Shown here piece after piece: positions 34,501 through 41,652 of a stretch of DNA of 64,000 nt (its first letter is position 1; each line of letters starts with the position of its first letter). The notes below the pieces were generated by a model. It had not been told where the DNA came from and did not search any database. It was given only the letters and a program-made list of their open reading frames with translations. Location: NCBI GenBank assembly GCA_032161045.1, contig JAVHTH010000004.1. One strand, 5' to 3'. Origin of the DNA: Fervidibacter sinensis. Its GTDB lineage: Bacteria; Armatimonadota; Fervidibacteria; Fervidibacterales; Fervidibacteraceae. A program made the translations under genes and the position numbers.

Positions 34501-35330
34501 ATGTGCCCAACGCGAACACGCTCATCGTTGAGCATTGTGAGCGGTTCGGTTTGGCGCAACTTTACCAATTGCGCGGTCGTGTGGGACGAAGTGAGCGGCA
34601 AGCCTACGCTTACTTTTTCCACGACCACCCAAAACGGTTGAACGAGACAGCCCGCAAGCGATTGGAAGCAATACGAGAGTTCACCGATTTGGGCAGCGGT
34701 TTTCGGTTGGCGTTGCGCGACTTGGAAATTCGCGGTGCGGGGAATTTGCTCGGAGTTGAGCAACATGGGTTCATCAACGAAGTCGGTTTTGACCTTTACA
34801 TGGACATGCTTTCGGAAGCGGTGCGAAAATTGCAAGGTGAACCGCTGCCGCAAAAAATTGAGTTGCCCGAAGCCGACTTGCCCGTCAAAGCGTTCATCCC
34901 CGAAACTTACATTGACGACTTAGAGCAACGGCTTTACATGTATCGCAAGATGGCTGGAGTGCAAAGCGAAGAAGACATAGCGCAAATTGAAGCGGAATTG
35001 CGCGACCGCTATGGCGAACCGCCTCAACCTGTCCGCAACATCTTGAGCGTTTTGCGCATCCGCGTTAGGGCTCATAAGGCAAAAGTTATCGCCATCACTC
35101 ACGACCGCCGAACCGTGATGGTTCGTTGCGCGATGAACTTGAACTTGAGCAACGCAGCCGTCATCCGCCTTTACAATCGCTTGCGCGAGAAGCATCCACC
35201 CGAAGTTTTGTATTGCGTTCGCTACGAACGAGACAGATTCCTGATTGGATGGACAGACTTGACACCCGTGCAACTTCTGCGGCTGCTTGAAGACTTGCTT
35301 GAGGTTTTGCCCGATTTTTTGCCCCAGTAG
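31557..35330 (+). CDS. mfd: Transcription-repair coupling factor Mfd
   Basis: A 1257-residue SF2 translocase that removes stalled RNA polymerase and recruits UvrA. The N-terminal UvrB-like module comes first; the polymerase-interaction domain begins near LREGDYVVHIHHGIGIYRGV. The motor has Walker A CGDVGFGKTEIA, the DEEQ box LLIIDEEQRFGVRQ and TATPIPRTLHMA; the TRG motif region has LRDLEIRGAGNLLG. Between about residues 230-240 and 355-460 the frame contains repeat-derived peptides that are not typical of Mfd (GRGTRDE, GGQASGLPN, EGKPSGLPRD, GQEPDPPS). E. coli Mfd has 1148 residues, so the extra length fits these insertions. The start is uncertain: GTG 31530 is an alternative, and no clear Shine-Dalgarno sequence was seen. 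Confidence 0.93.
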   Translation: MHGLTRWLRETDLVHRLRRSLNERAKTQVEGGFLSSWATILAALLYDRQHPTLILVPSAECLPNFVADLETPLSQSDRIYAFPPHPALLLGDTDIAIARDRIAAVDALHRRRNAIVVATPSAICQPTVPISVYEQSTLTVKVGATVERDELVAHLVAGGYERVPQVEAPAQFSVRGDIVDFFSPAHDLPIRIELFGDEVESIRPFDIETQRSTEQWRECVILPAREFIVRDEGRGTGDEGFAKRIRDMLEREVKRLQREGKPEQARLLQQQVEHDLERLLDGRYFDGCDWYFPFVYDPLPTLVDHLPDDTLVVWLEPHDLDADAFALEERWRKLVAELVDTGDLLRPPKPIFAAWDAGRGTRNRTEWDEGRGTRDEAEWEGEASAEPIKTRLQRFRSLTFTAEIHEISHTFGGQASGLPNIPSSEGKPSGLPRDSVGQEPDPPSFTNSRSTMPNTQPPVLSAQLTCHRIEAFLSDVRRFLARVDEWRQRNCAIVIATRYPERVSDWLRDVPLSDMPPVVRLDANDLPIADRINIFPTPLSAGFFLPNERLVVVTDTELFNAPYKPRKKRWKGTAAVKSPSDLREGDYVVHIHHGIGIYRGVVRQEVLGKESDYLVIEYAEGERLYVPVHQIDRVRKYVAVDGGEPPLSSLSNNKRWLRLRQKAKENAEQVAKELLELYARRQVAEGHAFSPDTPWQREMEDAFPFVETEDQIRAIEEVKADMESPHPMNRLVCGDVGFGKTEIAIRAAFKAVMDGKQVAMLVPTTVLALQHFQTFTQRLAPYPVKIAMLSRLQSQKEQKEVVNGLRTGAIDIVIGTHRLLSDDVKFKDLGLLIIDEEQRFGVRQKEKLKQLQVGVDVLILTATPIPRTLHMALGGLLEMSLVNTPPEGRRPVRTYMSVYDPELVRFAIRRELERGGQVFYVYNRVQGIEHVAEKVKQLVPEARVAIAHGQLPEDELERVMLEFAEGKWDVLVCTTIIENGLDVPNANTLIVEHCERFGLAQLYQLRGRVGRSERQAYAYFFHDHPKRLNETARKRLEAIREFTDLGSGFRLALRDLEIRGAGNLLGVEQHGFINEVGFDLYMDMLSEAVRKLQGEPLPQKIELPEADLPVKAFIPETYIDDLEQRLYMYRKMAGVQSEEDIAQIEAELRDRYGEPPQPVRNILSVLRIRVRAHKAKVIAITHDRRTVMVRCAMNLNLSNAAVIRLYNRLREKHPPEVLYCVRYERDRFLIGWTDLTPVQLLRLLEDLLEVLPDFLPQ
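32245..32272. repeat. 28-bp tract of four GGGACNN heptamers inside mfd
   Basis: Four perfect-phase units: GGGACGA, GGGACGA, GGGACGG, GGGACGA. It encodes DEGRGTGDE-type residues in Mfd near position 230-240. Confidence 0.85.
32620..32683. repeat. Two GGGACNN heptamer tracts inside mfd
   Basis: Three GGGACGC units plus a decayed fourth (32620-32647), then eight bases, then four GGGACGA units (32656-32683, exactly 28 bp). Both are in the inserted segment of Mfd. Confidence 0.85.
32690..32945. repeat. GGAGGG-hairpin elements and a heptamer tract inside mfd
   Basis: Four units of the GGAGGG/hairpin family lie head to tail: 32690-32718, 32788-32818 (GGAGGGCAAGCCTCTGGCTT), 32825-32855 and the reverse form at 32858-32885. 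A degenerate CCCAGNN-like heptamer tract follows at 32911-32945. All are read through in the Mfd frame without a stop codon. Confidence 0.75.
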
Positions 35331-35416
35331 ATCGGTTTTTGCACCTCGCTGTTGGAAGTAATTAGGTTGCAAGTGATGTTCGTAGGGACGCATGAAATAC
35401 GCCTGAAATGTTTGCG

Positions 35417-35435
35417 GGCGGACTCCGTCCGCCCC
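35417..35435. repeat. GC-rich hairpin after mfd
   Basis: GGGCGGAC and GTCCGCCC form an 8-bp stem with a 3-base loop, followed by CCTACTC, a member of the hairpin-CCTAC family. The whole 331-bp gap (35331-35661) holds no gene; two further small hairpins (CGCCAG/CTGGCG and CCCGC/GCGGG) lie near 35555-35595. Confidence 0.5.
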
Positions 35436-35661
35436 TACTCTCGCATCATCTACAATGTTCGCACCATTCGCTGGTTTTGATGTTTTCATTGGCAGGGACA
35501 AGCGACTTTGCAAATGTAAACAGTCGGATCAAAATGAAACTGGCGCTCGGCAGGTCGCCAGATAAGGCTGGCGGCAGCCCGCTGATGGCGGGTGGGATCA
35601 TCCCAAAAGCGCCATCCAGCAGGTGCCCACAAAGTTGGCATTGCACCTGTAACAAACACTG

Positions 35662-37023
35662 CTACACTCCAACCTTGACAAGTTTGTATCGCTCGTAGAG
35701 CAGCGTTACTTTGTCGCCTTCAATGAAGAACTCGGCGGTGACTTTTCGGCTGTGTTGGACGGTGAAGAAGCGGGCGTAGTTGTCGGCAAGTTCTTCGGGC
35801 AGGAACGGGATGTTACTCTCCAGCAAGCGCCCTTTTGTCTCCAAAAGCAAAGTGTCGCCCTTACGGTTGACTTGCAACTTCATCGTGCCTTTGTAGGTCT
35901 CATAGCGACCAACCAACTTCTCAAGCAACTTGTCGTGTCGCACGAACGGCAAAGAATCAGGGTCTTTACCAAGCATCATCGCGAGCGCCACCATGCCGAT
36001 TTGCGATGGCGGATGACCACTTGCGTTCGCTAAAACAGCGACGCCGATTTTTTCGTCAGGGATGTAACCTGCAAAAGCGGTATGAACGAGAACTGAACCG
36101 CTGTGAGCGACGAGTTTGTGACCGAGAAAGTCAGGGTAGATGCTCCAACCGAAACCGTAGCCTTCGCCGCCGAACAACGGTGAAGAAAGCGGGATTCTCG
36201 GCGTCTCCATTTGCTCCAAACTTTCGGGCGAAACCAATTGCCTTCCGTTCCATTTGCCCCTGTCAAGGTAAAACCGCAGGTAATTGCATAGGTCAAGGAC
36301 GGTGCTGATGAGACCGCCATCTGCTGAAATGCCGAATGGGAATTTTGAGGCGATGCGCTTGCCTTCTCGGTCAATGACATAAGGAGTCGCCCAATCAGGG
36401 TCGTTTGCCACATCTTCCTTCCGAAAAGTCGTGCGGTTCATATTCAACGGCTCCAAAATCCGTTCCTTGACAAACTCTTCGTAACTTTTCCCTGAAGCGA
36501 CTTCAATTGCGCGACCGAGCAGCAAATAACCCTCGTTCAGGTAAAAGAACCGCTCGCCGGGTTTTGCTGCAGCCCAACTTTCAGCATCGCTCATGAAGGC
36601 TTTCAAATCGTCAACGGAAGCGATAGGAACCCAAGTTGCCTCTTCGCCAACAACATTGCGAATAAACGCTTCAGCGTAAGCCAGCGCAGGGATCCCCGAC
36701 GAGTGAGTGAGCAAATGCCAAATTCGGACAGGTTCGCCGAAAGGTCGTAGCGAAATTGGAACAAATTTGTCAATGGGGTCGTCAAGGCTGATTTTGCCTT
36801 CCTCAACGAGCATCATGATTGACAAGGCTGTGAAGGATTTGGTGACCGAACCTATCCCGACACGAGTTTGCGGGGTCATTGGTGCCCCTGACTCCAAGTC
36901 CCTGAATCCGAAACCGCGAGCGTAAACAATCTCGCTATCCTTGACAATTGCCATGCTCAACCCCGGCAGGTTTGTCTTGCTCATCTTCTCAAACACATAG
37001 GCTTCCAGTCCCTTCCAGTCCAT
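35662..37023 (-). CDS. Serine beta-lactamase-like hydrolase (class C / PBP4* family)
   Basis: A 453-residue member of the beta-lactamase/transpeptidase-like family (PF00144). The nucleophile motif is SVTK (in GIGSVTKSFTALS), the second motif is YLN (FFYLNEGYLLLG), and the third is HSG (KLVAHSGSV). The C-terminal 110 residues form a separate beta domain (from LLEKLVGRYETYKGTMKLQV), as in related esterases and D-aminopeptidases. No signal peptide was seen. The ATG at 37023 has AGGTGAGG just upstream; the longer reading runs into repeat DNA. The substrate is unknown and could be a peptide, an ester or a cell-wall fragment. Confidence 0.85.
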   Translation of the reverse strand: MDWKGLEAYVFEKMSKTNLPGLSMAIVKDSEIVYARGFGFRDLESGAPMTPQTRVGIGSVTKSFTALSIMMLVEEGKISLDDPIDKFVPISLRPFGEPVRIWHLLTHSSGIPALAYAEAFIRNVVGEEATWVPIASVDDLKAFMSDAESWAAAKPGERFFYLNEGYLLLGRAIEVASGKSYEEFVKERILEPLNMNRTTFRKEDVANDPDWATPYVIDREGKRIASKFPFGISADGGLISTVLDLCNYLRFYLDRGKWNGRQLVSPESLEQMETPRIPLSSPLFGGEGYGFGWSIYPDFLGHKLVAHSGSVLVHTAFAGYIPDEKIGVAVLANASGHPPSQIGMVALAMMLGKDPDSLPFVRHDKLLEKLVGRYETYKGTMKLQVNRKGDTLLLETKGRLLESNIPFLPEELADNYARFFTVQHSRKVTAEFFIEGDKVTLLYERYKLVKVGV

Positions 37024-37083
37024 CCGCCTCACCTCGCTTGTTTTAACTTGGGGACAAATCCCCCGATGAGCCGAAAATTCTTT

Positions 37084-37111
37084 GCGCGTTCTGCGTTGAG
37101 CGTTGTGCGTT
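37084..37111. repeat. 28-bp tract of four NNGCGTT heptamers
   Basis: GCGCGTT, CTGCGTT, GAGCGTT, GTGCGTT in exact 7-nt phase, just upstream of the serine-hydrolase gene. A shorter relative with three units (GAGCGTT, ATGCGTT, GAGCATT) is at 60556-60576. Confidence 0.75.
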
Positions 37112-37234
37112 TTTCGTGCAAGCGTGCAGGCGTGCATGTTCAAATCTCAAACGCTGGTCTTCTCGTTTGTCTACCCGTTGATTTGCTGAAATTTTCATGC
37201 ATTTTGTCAACGCCACCCCCTTACTTTGCACTCC

Positions 37235-37640
37235 ACATTCATTTTTGGCTCGGCAGGAGCCTCGCCCCCCCAAGCACATCGCATTAATTTCGGCTCGGCA
37301 GGGACCTCGCCCTCCGAATTTTTTCGGAGGGCACGCCTCTGGCGTGCCGATTTTGTTTTTTCGGCTTGGCAGGAGCCAAGCCCCCCGAATCCTTTTCGGA
37401 GGCGTGCCGAATTTTTTCTTGTAGGGCAGGGTTTTATACCCTGCCGACGAATTTTCTATCGGCGCGGTGTAAAACCGCGCCCTACATTAAGTTGATTTTT
37501 CGGTTGAACAGAAAACCAACCCTCCAATGTTTCGGCTCGGCAGGAGCCTCGCCCTCCCAATTCAACTTCGCACCCCGCACTTCGCACTCCGCATCCATTT
37601 TTGGCTCGGCGGGAGCCTCGCCCTCCAAAAATGCATGGAA
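37235..37640. repeat. Repeat cluster 2: hairpin elements between the hydrolase and waaA
   Basis: This 400-bp stretch has no gene. It holds several TCGGCTCGGCAGGAGCCTCG-type units in the reverse orientation to cluster 1, CGGAGGGCACGCCTCTGGCG at 37324, the 68-bp two-hairpin composite at 37420-37487 (inverse of 31155-31222) and a 28-bp NNGCACN heptamer tract at 37568-37595. Confidence 0.8.
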
Positions 37641-37643
37641 TCT

Positions 37644-38939
37644 CTACGAAGCCCAACCCAACAACTCTGCGATAGCGTTGGCAACCCTTTCCGCTGCTCC
37701 CCGATGTTGTGCGAGCAGTTGCTCTGCCTGCCAAGCGATTGTCCTGCGAAGCGGTTCTGATGTCAGCAACTTTTGAGCGGTTTCAGCCAACTCGTTTTCG
37801 TCCCTCACTTTGAACCCGACTTTTTCCCTCAACAAAAGTTCGGCGTGGGGTCGGAAGTTGTCAACATAAGGACCGAACAGGACGGGGACACCGTGAAGGA
37901 CAGGTTCCATGATGTTGTGTCCTCCCCGTTGAATCAAACTGCCCCCAACGAAAGCAATAGTCGCTAAAGCATACAACTTCGCGAGTTCGCCGATGGTGTC
38001 AAGCACTATGACTTCGTTTTGCCTGAGCGGTTTGCCGGTGCACATTGACCTTCGCACAGGTGTCAACCCCAACGACCGAACGGTTGCCATCACGCTTTCC
38101 ACTCGTTCCAAATGCCTTGGGGCGAGCAACAACCTGAGGTTCGGGATGAAACTGACGAGCCTTTGGTAAACCCGCAAAATTGTCCCCTCTTCACCTTCAT
38201 GGGTACTGCCTGCGACAAAAAGCAAGTGGTCACTGAACAGCCCAAGTTCCGAGCGAAGTGAAGCCTTGACACTTTCGCTTAACTTCACCTGTGGCTGGTC
38301 TAACTTGATATCGCCTGCGACCTTGACCCGTTCTGGGGAAATCCCCATCTTCAAAATCCGCTCGGCGTCAAGTTCGCTCCGCATCAGACAAATGTCAAGG
38401 TGGCTTAAAAGCCAACCGTAAACTCTTTTGCCCAGCGGGGTTTGAGACCTCGCGAAAGTTGCATCGGAAATGCGCCCGTTGACCAAAGCGACTTTTGCGC
38501 CAATTTTTTTTGCCTCATGCATCAAGTTGCCCCACAGTTCGGTCTCGGTCAAAACGAGCACATCAGGCTTAACTCGTTCCATCGCCCATTTGGGGAAGGG
38601 AGTGATGTCAAAGGGAAGAAAGGCGAAAGCGTCTGCGTTGCGGATTCGTTGCTTCGCAGTTCTCATCCCTGTCTCCGTCACTGTTGTGATCAAAAGCCAC
38701 GAGTTGGGGAACTTTCGCTTGAGCGCCGCAACAATACTGCTTGCCGCGATGACTTCACCGACGGAAACGGCATGAACCCAAATGCGCGGTTTGCCTTCAA
38801 ACTTTGCCCATTCTTTTGGGTAGCGACCGGTCCAGTCGTGAAACGCACTTATTCTCGTTCCATCCCAAATTCGCCGCAGCCCATAAGCAAAAAATGCTGG
38901 TGACAAAAGCCACATCGCTTCGTTGTAAACGAGCCACAT
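37644..38939 (-). CDS. waaA: 3-deoxy-D-manno-octulosonic acid (Kdo) transferase
   Basis: A roughly 431-residue inner-membrane-associated GT30/GT-B glycosyltransferase that adds Kdo to lipid A precursor. The family motifs are WVHAVSVGEVIAASSIVAAL and ITTVTETGMRTAKQRI near the N-terminus, and VGGSLIQRGGHNIMEPVLHG with FGPYVDNFR in the nucleotide-sugar domain. The N-terminal MWLVYNEAMWLLSPAFFAYG is the membrane anchor. The frame is open to 38990, and a GTG after GGAGGCG is another possible start. It implies an LPS-type outer membrane. The repeat cluster begins directly after its stop codon. Confidence 0.9.
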   Translation of the reverse strand: MWLVYNEAMWLLSPAFFAYGLRRIWDGTRISAFHDWTGRYPKEWAKFEGKPRIWVHAVSVGEVIAASSIVAALKRKFPNSWLLITTVTETGMRTAKQRIRNADAFAFLPFDITPFPKWAMERVKPDVLVLTETELWGNLMHEAKKIGAKVALVNGRISDATFARSQTPLGKRVYGWLLSHLDICLMRSELDAERILKMGISPERVKVAGDIKLDQPQVKLSESVKASLRSELGLFSDHLLFVAGSTHEGEEGTILRVYQRLVSFIPNLRLLLAPRHLERVESVMATVRSLGLTPVRRSMCTGKPLRQNEVIVLDTIGELAKLYALATIAFVGGSLIQRGGHNIMEPVLHGVPVLFGPYVDNFRPHAELLLREKVGFKVRDENELAETAQKLLTSEPLRRTIAWQAEQLLAQHRGAAERVANAIAELLGWAS

Positions 38940-39047
38940 GTTCCGATGACAAAAGCATCCTGACACGACACTCATCGCCTCCGATGGCAAATTTTAAAGC
39001 GGACACGAAAATGCAGTGTAGCACTTCAGTCAAGTGGGGTGAGAAAA

Positions 39048-40445
39048 ATGGGCGCGGTGTCACAGTGGTTGGAGCAGCGCTTCCGATTGAGCGAACACAA
39101 AACCGATATTCGCACGGAAGTTTTAGCCGGGTTGACAACTTTCCTGACAATGTGCTACATCATCTTTGTCAACCCTGTCATCCTTGGCGCCGCTGGGATG
39201 GACAAAGGTGCTGTCATGATTGCCACATGTGTCGGCGCAGCCATCGGGACTTTCCTCATGGGGGTCCTCGCCAATTACCCAATCGCAATGGCTCCGGGGA
39301 TGGGGCACAACGCTTTCTTCGCCTTCATCGTTTGCGGGGCGATGGGCTTTACTTGGCAACAGGCTTTGGGTGCTAACTTCATCTCTGGCGCTTTGTTTAC
39401 CATCCTCGTTCTGGCAGGAATGAGCCAAGCGTTCATTGACGCGGTGCCGAATTCCCTCAAACACGCGATTGCTGTCGGGATCGGGCTTTTGCTCGCAATG
39501 ATTGGCTTGCAGTGGGGTGGGTTCATCGCCCATTCTCCGGCGACAATGGTGACTTTGGGTGACTTGACAAGTCCATCAGTGCTCATCTCAACTGTCGGCT
39601 TAATTGTCATGGTCGTTTTGCTCGTGCTCAATGTTCGTGGAGCAATCGTCATTGGTTTGCTGGCGGGTTTGATCGTCGCGATAATGCTCGGCGTCACGCA
39701 ATACAAAGGCATCGTCTCTGCACCGCCATCAGTTGCGCCTACTGCCTTCAAGTTCGCTGAAGGTTTAGCATCGTTCGGTGCTTTGGGGCGTCATTGGGTT
39801 GACTTAATTGCCGTCATTTTTGTGCTGCTCTTCCTTGACATTTTTGACACGGTCGGAACGCTCATCGGCGTCACCTCTCAAGCAGGTTTGCTCAAAAACG
39901 GGACGCTGCCGAAGGCTAAAGAAGCGTTACTTTCGGACGCTATTGGCACTGTTGCCGGGGTTTGCTTAGGCACTTCAACCATCACGAGTTACATTGAGAG
40001 CAGCACCGGCATCGCCCAAGGTGGTCGCACGGGCTTGACAGCGGTTGTTGTTGCGATTTTGTTCCTGCTTGGTTTGTTCTTTGCACCGCTTGTTGAGATG
40101 ATGAGCGCCGAAGTCACTGTGCCAATTAGTTTCGCCGCTCAAGGAACGCCTCCCTTCACCCAACACCCTATCATCGCGCCAGCGCTCATTTTGGTCGGCG
40201 CGTTCATGATGACAGGGGTTAGGCATATTCAATGGGATGATTACACCGAAGCCATCCCCGCTTTCTTGACACTCATCATCATGCCCGTTACTTTCAGCAT
40301 CACCGAAGGCATTGCTTTTGGCTTCATCAGTTACGCCCTGCTCAAACTCGTCACCCGCAGGCACAAAGAAGCCCACTGGTTGCTTTACTTGCTGGCAGTC
40401 TTGTTCCTCGTTATGTTTGCCGTCCGAACTTACCTGCATGGGTGA
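39048..40445 (+). CDS. NCS2/AzgA-family guanine-hypoxanthine permease
   Basis: A 465-residue membrane protein of the AzgA-like branch of nucleobase:cation symporter-2 transporters. Typical features are EVLAGLTTFLTMCYIIFVNP at the N-terminus, APGMGHNAFFAF, the LFLDIFDTVGTLIGV motif with its acidic residues, and the GTSTITSYIESSTGIAQGGR motif. These mark purine carriers such as PbuG. The ATG at 39048 lies after GGGGTGAG (39036-39043), better than the GTG at 39039. It is divergent from waaA, and no purine-degradation genes are adjacent. Confidence 0.9.
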   Translation: MGAVSQWLEQRFRLSEHKTDIRTEVLAGLTTFLTMCYIIFVNPVILGAAGMDKGAVMIATCVGAAIGTFLMGVLANYPIAMAPGMGHNAFFAFIVCGAMGFTWQQALGANFISGALFTILVLAGMSQAFIDAVPNSLKHAIAVGIGLLLAMIGLQWGGFIAHSPATMVTLGDLTSPSVLISTVGLIVMVVLLVLNVRGAIVIGLLAGLIVAIMLGVTQYKGIVSAPPSVAPTAFKFAEGLASFGALGRHWVDLIAVIFVLLFLDIFDTVGTLIGVTSQAGLLKNGTLPKAKEALLSDAIGTVAGVCLGTSTITSYIESSTGIAQGGRTGLTAVVVAILFLLGLFFAPLVEMMSAEVTVPISFAAQGTPPFTQHPIIAPALILVGAFMMTGVRHIQWDDYTEAIPAFLTLIIMPVTFSITEGIAFGFISYALLKLVTRRHKEAHWLLYLLAVLFLVMFAVRTYLHG

Positions 40446-40650
40446 GAACCGACAGATGGACGAATCCAACATTCGCTCAATTTGTCAAAGACCATGCTTG
40501 CCGGCGGGAACTTCTCTCTGCCGGCAACCTCATCACAGGCTTACTGGGAGGTTCGCCCTCCCAAAGAAAACAATCGGGAGGGTAAGGTTCCTGCCGAAAC
40601 CTGTCATCTGTCGGCACAGAAATCTAACCGAAATTCGGAGGTGAGTTGCG

Positions 40651-41574
40651 ATGTCACATTGGACGCGGCGCAAATGGTTGAGTAGCCTCACCTGCATGAT
40701 GCTGAGCGGCATCACTTTCGGGCAGTCAAAAACCTTCCCCAAACGACCTCTTGGCAAAACAGGCGTTCAAGTTCCTATCCTTGGGGTTGGTTGCGGTAGT
40801 GCTTTCATGGCGATGAACGATGACGAAGCGGAGAAGTTTTTGCAGCGGGCGCTTGAACTCGGCTTGACCTACTGGGACACAGCGCACAGTTACGGCAACG
40901 GCAACAGCGAAATTCGTTTGGGGCGTGTTCTGAAAACCGAGCGCGCAAAAGTTTTCCTCGCAACGAAAACTGCTGACCGAACATATGACGGCGCGATGAG
41001 GCAAGTGGAGTTAAGCCTAAAGCGGTTGCAAACCGACCGAATTGACCTCATTCAAATGCACGATTGGCGACCAAACGATGATCCAATCGCTATCGGCAGA
41101 AAGGACGGTGTTTTGACGGCGTTGCGGAAATTGCGAGATGAAAAAGTCGTCCGCTTCATTGGCTTGACAGGGCACACGACCGCTGAAGGGATGCGAAAAG
41201 TGCTTGAACTCTACGATGACATTGACACCGTGCTAATGCCTGTCAACCCCTCACAGCCCGAGTTTGAAGAGCAAATTGTGCCTATCGCCAAAAAGAAAGG
41301 CATTGCTGTTTTGGCGTTGAAAGTTTTGGGGCGAGCAAGTTTGCTGAAAAGCGCCGATGCTGCTTCTTTGATTCGCTACGCATGGAGTGCCCCGATTTCC
41401 GTCGCCGTCATCGGCATGACAGGCTTGACAATCCTTGAGACCAACTACCGCCTTGCGCTTTCATTTGAGCCAATGGACGAAACAGAGCGGAAAAATTTGC
41501 GCCAGAAACTTCGCGCAATGCGCAGCCACCTGCCTTACCTCGCTTCAGATTACAGGGACGGTCAGATGGTTTGA
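40651..41574 (+). CDS. Aldo/keto reductase with possible Tat signal
   Basis: A 307-residue NAD(P)H-dependent oxidoreductase with an (alpha/beta)8 barrel. The catalytic set is visible: Asp and Tyr in YWDTAHSYG, Lys in LATKTADR and His in IQMHDW. Before the barrel, MSHWTRRKWLSSLTCMMLSG looks like a twin-arginine signal (TRRKWL then a hydrophobic stretch), so export to the periplasm is possible. RBS GGAGGTGAG lies upstream. The preceding 205 bp hold a degenerate GGAGGG-hairpin pair (40550-40612). The substrate is unknown. Confidence 0.85.
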   Translation: MSHWTRRKWLSSLTCMMLSGITFGQSKTFPKRPLGKTGVQVPILGVGCGSAFMAMNDDEAEKFLQRALELGLTYWDTAHSYGNGNSEIRLGRVLKTERAKVFLATKTADRTYDGAMRQVELSLKRLQTDRIDLIQMHDWRPNDDPIAIGRKDGVLTALRKLRDEKVVRFIGLTGHTTAEGMRKVLELYDDIDTVLMPVNPSQPEFEEQIVPIAKKKGIAVLALKVLGRASLLKSADAASLIRYAWSAPISVAVIGMTGLTILETNYRLALSFEPMDETERKNLRQKLRAMRSHLPYLASDYRDGQMV

Positions 41575-41652
41575 GTTTCTGGCTCGGCGGGAACTTCACT
41601 CTCCCGAAACGCCACTGGAGACGAAGACAATCAAAAAGAGGGGTGCTAAACG

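Noticed and set aside
32290..34853. Long minus-strand frames within mfd (for example 34014-34853)
   Set aside because: They overlap a protein with complete Mfd motifs, show no family pattern and have no RBS; they are shadows.
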